Shown here one piece after another: positions 52,175 through 54,447 of a stretch of DNA of 54,447 nucleotides. The notes beneath the pieces are model-generated. The model was given only the letters and a program-made list of their open reading frames with translations, ran no database searches and had not been told where the DNA came from. Numbering within the stretch: the first letter of the stretch is position 1; every line of letters begins with the position of its first letter. Made by a program: the position numbers and the translations under genes. The DNA comes from Acidobacteriota bacterium (GTDB lineage: Bacteria > Acidobacteriota > Terriglobia > Terriglobales > Acidobacteriaceae): assembly GCA_021778845.1 (NCBI GenBank), contig JAJYBU010000025.1, forward strand, positions 1-54,447, in the 5' to 3' direction.

Positions 52175-52195
52175 TATAACATCCGCTGTTATAAT
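52175..52195 (+). promoter_or_regulatory. Inverted repeat over a -10 box, candidate autoregulatory operator
   Basis: TATAAC (52175-52180) and GTTATA (52188-52193) are exact complements seven bases apart, and the second arm overlaps TATAAT (52190-52195), a perfect -10 box only seven bases before the ATG at 52203. The transcript would begin at or next to the ATG, so it may be leaderless. A good -35 is not seen. The regulator encoded downstream is the natural candidate to bind here. Confidence 0.6.
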
Positions 52196-52202
52196 TACAA
52201 TC

Positions 52203-52886
52203 ATGTCAGGGGCCGATCTCAAAACGGCGCGTACCGCTTCGGACTGGACTCAGGCCGAAGCAGCCCATCGCCTGGGAGTCACGCAGGCCTACCTCTCTAT
52301 GGTCGAACGCGGCACTAGGCCGGTCTCCCACGATCTCCTGTCAGCAGCTCTCCGTGTCTTCCCTTTACCTGCCACGGCTCGGCCCATACAAGACCGGCCA
52401 GCCGTAAACGCTGGAGAAGAGTTCTTCAAACGAGCTTTGGGCGAGCTGGGATATCCCGGTTTTGCTTACCTGGAGAGCCAGCAACTGCTTAATCCAGCCA
52501 AATTGCTTCTCCTCGCGCTCGACAGCGAAGATCTCGATGCTCGGGTCACAGAGGCGTTGCCCTGGCTTCCATTCCACTTCCCTGAAATGAACTGGAAATG
52601 GCTTACCTCTCAAACCAAAGCTCGGGATCGACAGAATCGTCTTGCGTATGTCGCTCTCCTGGCGAGCGACGTTGCGCAGAGACGTGGAGCCACAAAGCTC
52701 GCCGACCAACTTCGCTCTCATGTGGCGGAACTGGAACGTTCCCGCCTGGCGAACGAAGACACGCTCGCCCATAGTTCCCTGTCTCAGGCTGAACGCAAAT
52801 GGCTGCGCACCCATCGACCTCCGTCAGCAGCTCACTGGAATTTGCTGACCGACCTGAAAGCCGAGGATCTTCAGCATGTCTTCTGA
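52203..52886 (+). CDS. XRE-family transcriptional regulator (candidate antitoxin)
   Basis: The 227-residue protein has an N-terminal helix-turn-helix of the Cro/C1 type (residues 5-50: LKTARTASDWTQAEAAHRLG, VTQAYLSMVERGTRPVS) and a long C-terminal domain of unknown type with FFKRALGELGYPGFAYLESQQ and WLPFHFPEMNWKWLTSQTKARD. It overlaps the next gene by 11 bases, so the two are made together, the arrangement of type II or type IV toxin-antitoxin pairs. It probably represses its own promoter at the inverted repeat upstream. Codon use is less GC-biased than in the core genes. Confidence 0.8.
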   Translation: MSGADLKTARTASDWTQAEAAHRLGVTQAYLSMVERGTRPVSHDLLSAALRVFPLPATARPIQDRPAVNAGEEFFKRALGELGYPGFAYLESQQLLNPAKLLLLALDSEDLDARVTEALPWLPFHFPEMNWKWLTSQTKARDRQNRLAYVALLASDVAQRRGATKLADQLRSHVAELERSRLANEDTLAHSSLSQAERKWLRTHRPPSAAHWNLLTDLKAEDLQHVF

Positions 52887-53415
52887 GTCACTGCCTCCCG
52901 AACCCTGGCACTCATTCCTGCGTGACCTCGACGAAGCCTTGCAATCTCCCGCGCGTCTGGACTGCATCGGTGGGTTTGTTGTCACGCAGCTCTACGGACT
53001 GGACCGACCGACAGCGGATGTGGACGTGATTGAACTCGCACCCAGAGAGGCATCTGAGACGCTGATGAAGATCGCCATGCAAGGCGGTACTCTTCATCGA
53101 AAACATCGAATCTACCTTGATCGCGTAGGCGTAGCTGCAATCCCAGAGAATTACGAAGAGCGGCTCACAGAAATGTTCCCTGGAACATTTCGACACCTCA
53201 GGCTGATGGCTCTTGACCCGTACGATATCTCGTTATCGAAACTCGAACGGAATAGCCAAAAGGACCGCGACGACGTTCGGTATCTCAGCCGCACGGTTCC
53301 GTTGGACCTGGCAACACTTCAGCAACGCTATGACACGGAGCTACGTTGGCAACTTGGAAGGCCTGAACGTGAAGATCTCACGATGAAGTTGTGGATCGAG
53401 ATGCTCTCGGAGTAG
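52876..53415 (+). CDS. Nucleotidyltransferase-fold protein (DUF6036/AbiEii-like, candidate toxin)
   Basis: The 179-residue protein has the nucleotidyltransferase motif Gly-Gly (32-33) followed by Asp48 and Asp50 in TADVDVIEL, as in AbiEii/MenT-like and DUF6036 proteins; the third acidic residue is not certain, perhaps in HRIYLDRVGVAAI. The C-terminal half has LDPYDISLSKLERNSQKDRD, a conserved type of segment in these families. AbiEii-type enzymes transfer nucleotides to RNA or protein targets and can be toxic. It overlaps the XRE gene, and its partner could neutralise it. Confidence 0.78.
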   Translation: MSSESLPPEPWHSFLRDLDEALQSPARLDCIGGFVVTQLYGLDRPTADVDVIELAPREASETLMKIAMQGGTLHRKHRIYLDRVGVAAIPENYEERLTEMFPGTFRHLRLMALDPYDISLSKLERNSQKDRDDVRYLSRTVPLDLATLQQRYDTELRWQLGRPEREDLTMKLWIEMLSE

Positions 53416-53453
53416 TGCATACATGAATGCGGGCAGGGTCGCCAAAGCTACTT

Positions 53454-54290
53454 CTAGTCTTCCTTCGCCTGATCCCAACTGAGCGGCCAGTTATGGGGAA
53501 TCCCCAGGATTTCAGCACTTGTCCGTCCGGCGTGTTCTTCAAGCTGGCCAGTCACCTCGGAGAGAACCCAGCAAGAAAGATTTCCTTGGAAGTCGAAAGG
53601 CCGCTCCGGTGCGAAATGTGAGTACACCTCCAAACGATGCGCACCCATGCTCCAAGGATTGATAGCCCAGCCGCCAATAATTGCACTGACGTTGGTCCTC
53701 CGTGCTTTGCCATCAAGAAGCCATAGACCATCGTTCTTCCTGAACGGCTCCTGATGGTGAACTGCGTCGTCGGTAAACCAAATATTGACGGCGGACGTTC
53801 CGAAGAGTGCGTCCGTCCAGTCGGTTCGGTCGCAACTCACACCAATGTGGTTTATCGCAATGATGAACGGGAGTTCGACATCACCATACTTACGAGCTTT
53901 ATCAGCAACAGCACGCCGTAGTTCTCCTCTGGTATCAAGCCACTTCGTCTCTATACCGGAAGTCCCAACGGCACGGCCTGGTTTACCTCTGTGGCCCACA
54001 CTCTTAGGGATCACAAGTAAACGAAGGAACCAACCGCTTTCTTCCCATTCGAACTGCATCGACTTTCTTCTTTCAAATTGGAACAATTCCATCGGTATGT
54101 CCGGGGCGAGCGTCGTCAGCCACGCCTCCACATTTCTAGTGCGACGGCGAAAGGATGGTCTCCGTGAAGCTGTGCGGACCTCATCAATCTGAAGAAAGAA
54201 GTTTGGAAAGTTCACGCGGTCAAGCGCATCGTGAAGCTCGGCTTTTCGCTGCTTTGCTGAGGTTTCCTCATCAGTTTCTACTCCTGCCAA
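53454..54290 (-). CDS. Conserved hypothetical protein, 5'-truncated
   Basis: The frame is 278 codons from a TTG at 54290 and remains open up to a stop at 54360-54362, giving about 23 more codons without an ATG, including QNIGQSILLKDGQPVAVVEA. It resembles the last three quarters of an uncharacterised family with VELPFIIAINHIGV, DALFGTSAVNIWFTDDAVHH and WAINPWSMGAHRLEVYSHF; full members carry about 80-90 more N-terminal residues, with a possible nuclease-like acidic motif near VAVVEAR. The loss of that part is abrupt and meets another gene end. I infer a remnant; the function is unknown and nuclease activity is not shown. Confidence 0.6.
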   Translation of the reverse strand: MAGVETDEETSAKQRKAELHDALDRVNFPNFFLQIDEVRTASRRPSFRRRTRNVEAWLTTLAPDIPMELFQFERRKSMQFEWEESGWFLRLLVIPKSVGHRGKPGRAVGTSGIETKWLDTRGELRRAVADKARKYGDVELPFIIAINHIGVSCDRTDWTDALFGTSAVNIWFTDDAVHHQEPFRKNDGLWLLDGKARRTNVSAIIGGWAINPWSMGAHRLEVYSHFAPERPFDFQGNLSCWVLSEVTGQLEEHAGRTSAEILGIPHNWPLSWDQAKED

Positions 54291-54367
54291 GCGGGCCTCG
54301 ACGACGGCGACGGGTTGCCCATCCTTGAGAAGAATGGATTGCCCGATGTTTTGTACCAGTTAGCATG

Positions 54368-54447
54368 TTAGTTTAGCGCAGCTTCTTTTGATTTCAAGTA
54401 GCGGTCGTCGGGGGTGTGGGGAAGTGGGAAGCGTTGTTTGCTAGATC
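54368..54447 (-). CDS. C-terminal end of an unknown gene (start outside window)
   Basis: The minus-strand frame from the window edge to the TAA at 54368 encodes RFPLPHTPDDRYLKSKEAAL and a final Asn. The Pro/Asp/Arg-rich, helical end looks like a real protein C-terminus and codon use is normal. I cannot name the family. Its end lies eight bases from the truncated gene, marking the right-hand junction. Confidence 0.4.
   Translation of the reverse strand, partial: SSKQRFPLPHTPDDRYLKSKEAALN

Noticed and set aside
1..54447. CRISPR array, insertion sequence, rRNA or complete tRNA
   Set aside because: No regularly spaced repeats of CRISPR type, no transposase-like frame and no complete RNA gene were recognised by reading; a covariance or profile scan was not possible.

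Overview
The window is chromosomal DNA of a GC-rich Gram-negative bacterium, most likely an acidobacterium of the Terriglobia/Acidobacteriaceae type (Granulicella, Terriglobus or Edaphobacter-like). This is inferred from an Oar-like TonB-dependent receptor with a carboxypeptidase-regulatory N-terminus, a VWFA-related protein of the acidobacterial type, a CRTAC1 (FG-GAP/ASPIC-UnbV) protein beside a multihaem cytochrome with TPRs, a PEP-CTERM protein, outer-membrane genes (LptE, LpxD, an LpxL-like acyltransferase), and small interspersed repeats carrying 'GGTCGAGATGAC' or 'TACGGAATGACAA' type cores. No species was identified by search. Intergenic gaps are short, many genes overlap by 1-4 bases, and the strong GC bias produces many long antisense shadow frames that are not reported as genes.

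Left part (1-28 kb), mostly housekeeping: the end of a TonB receptor; the aspartate-pathway genes asd-lysC-dapB (minus strand); an AT-richer formyltransferase/GIPC-transferase-like fusion gene next to a truncated VOC gene; a small membrane protein and a cupredoxin-like lipoprotein; ispF and ispD (MEP pathway) with a PEP-CTERM gene between them; tilS, ftsH, an M1 peptidase, an NTF2-like secreted protein, lptE-holA, a VWA protein, an S15-type hydrolase, fbp, an AlaX-type editing protein, priA, an HU protein and dcd.

Middle part (28-37 kb): an orphan LuxR-type regulator with a degenerate receiver, a SYLF-domain protein, a lipid A block (acyltransferase-lpxD), a P-loop protein, a bacillithiol-type deacetylase coupled to a beta-propeller lipoprotein, a homocysteine methyltransferase/MTHFR fusion and xseB.

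Right part (37-54 kb), more accessory: a minus-strand cluster of a TPR protein, a five-haem cytochrome c-TPR protein, a Tat-exported CRTAC1 protein and a small secreted protein; then, divergently, a large TonB receptor followed by a modular GH13 alpha-amylase homologue that lacks two usually conserved active-site histidines. A strong terminator closes that block. Beyond it lie a decayed 3' half of a leucine tRNA, an XRE regulator/nucleotidyltransferase pair resembling a toxin-antitoxin system with a palindromic operator over a near-leaderless promoter, and a 5'-truncated conserved hypothetical gene. I read this last stretch (about 51.8-54.4 kb) as an old integration site. No CRISPR array, rRNA, intact tRNA or insertion sequence was seen.
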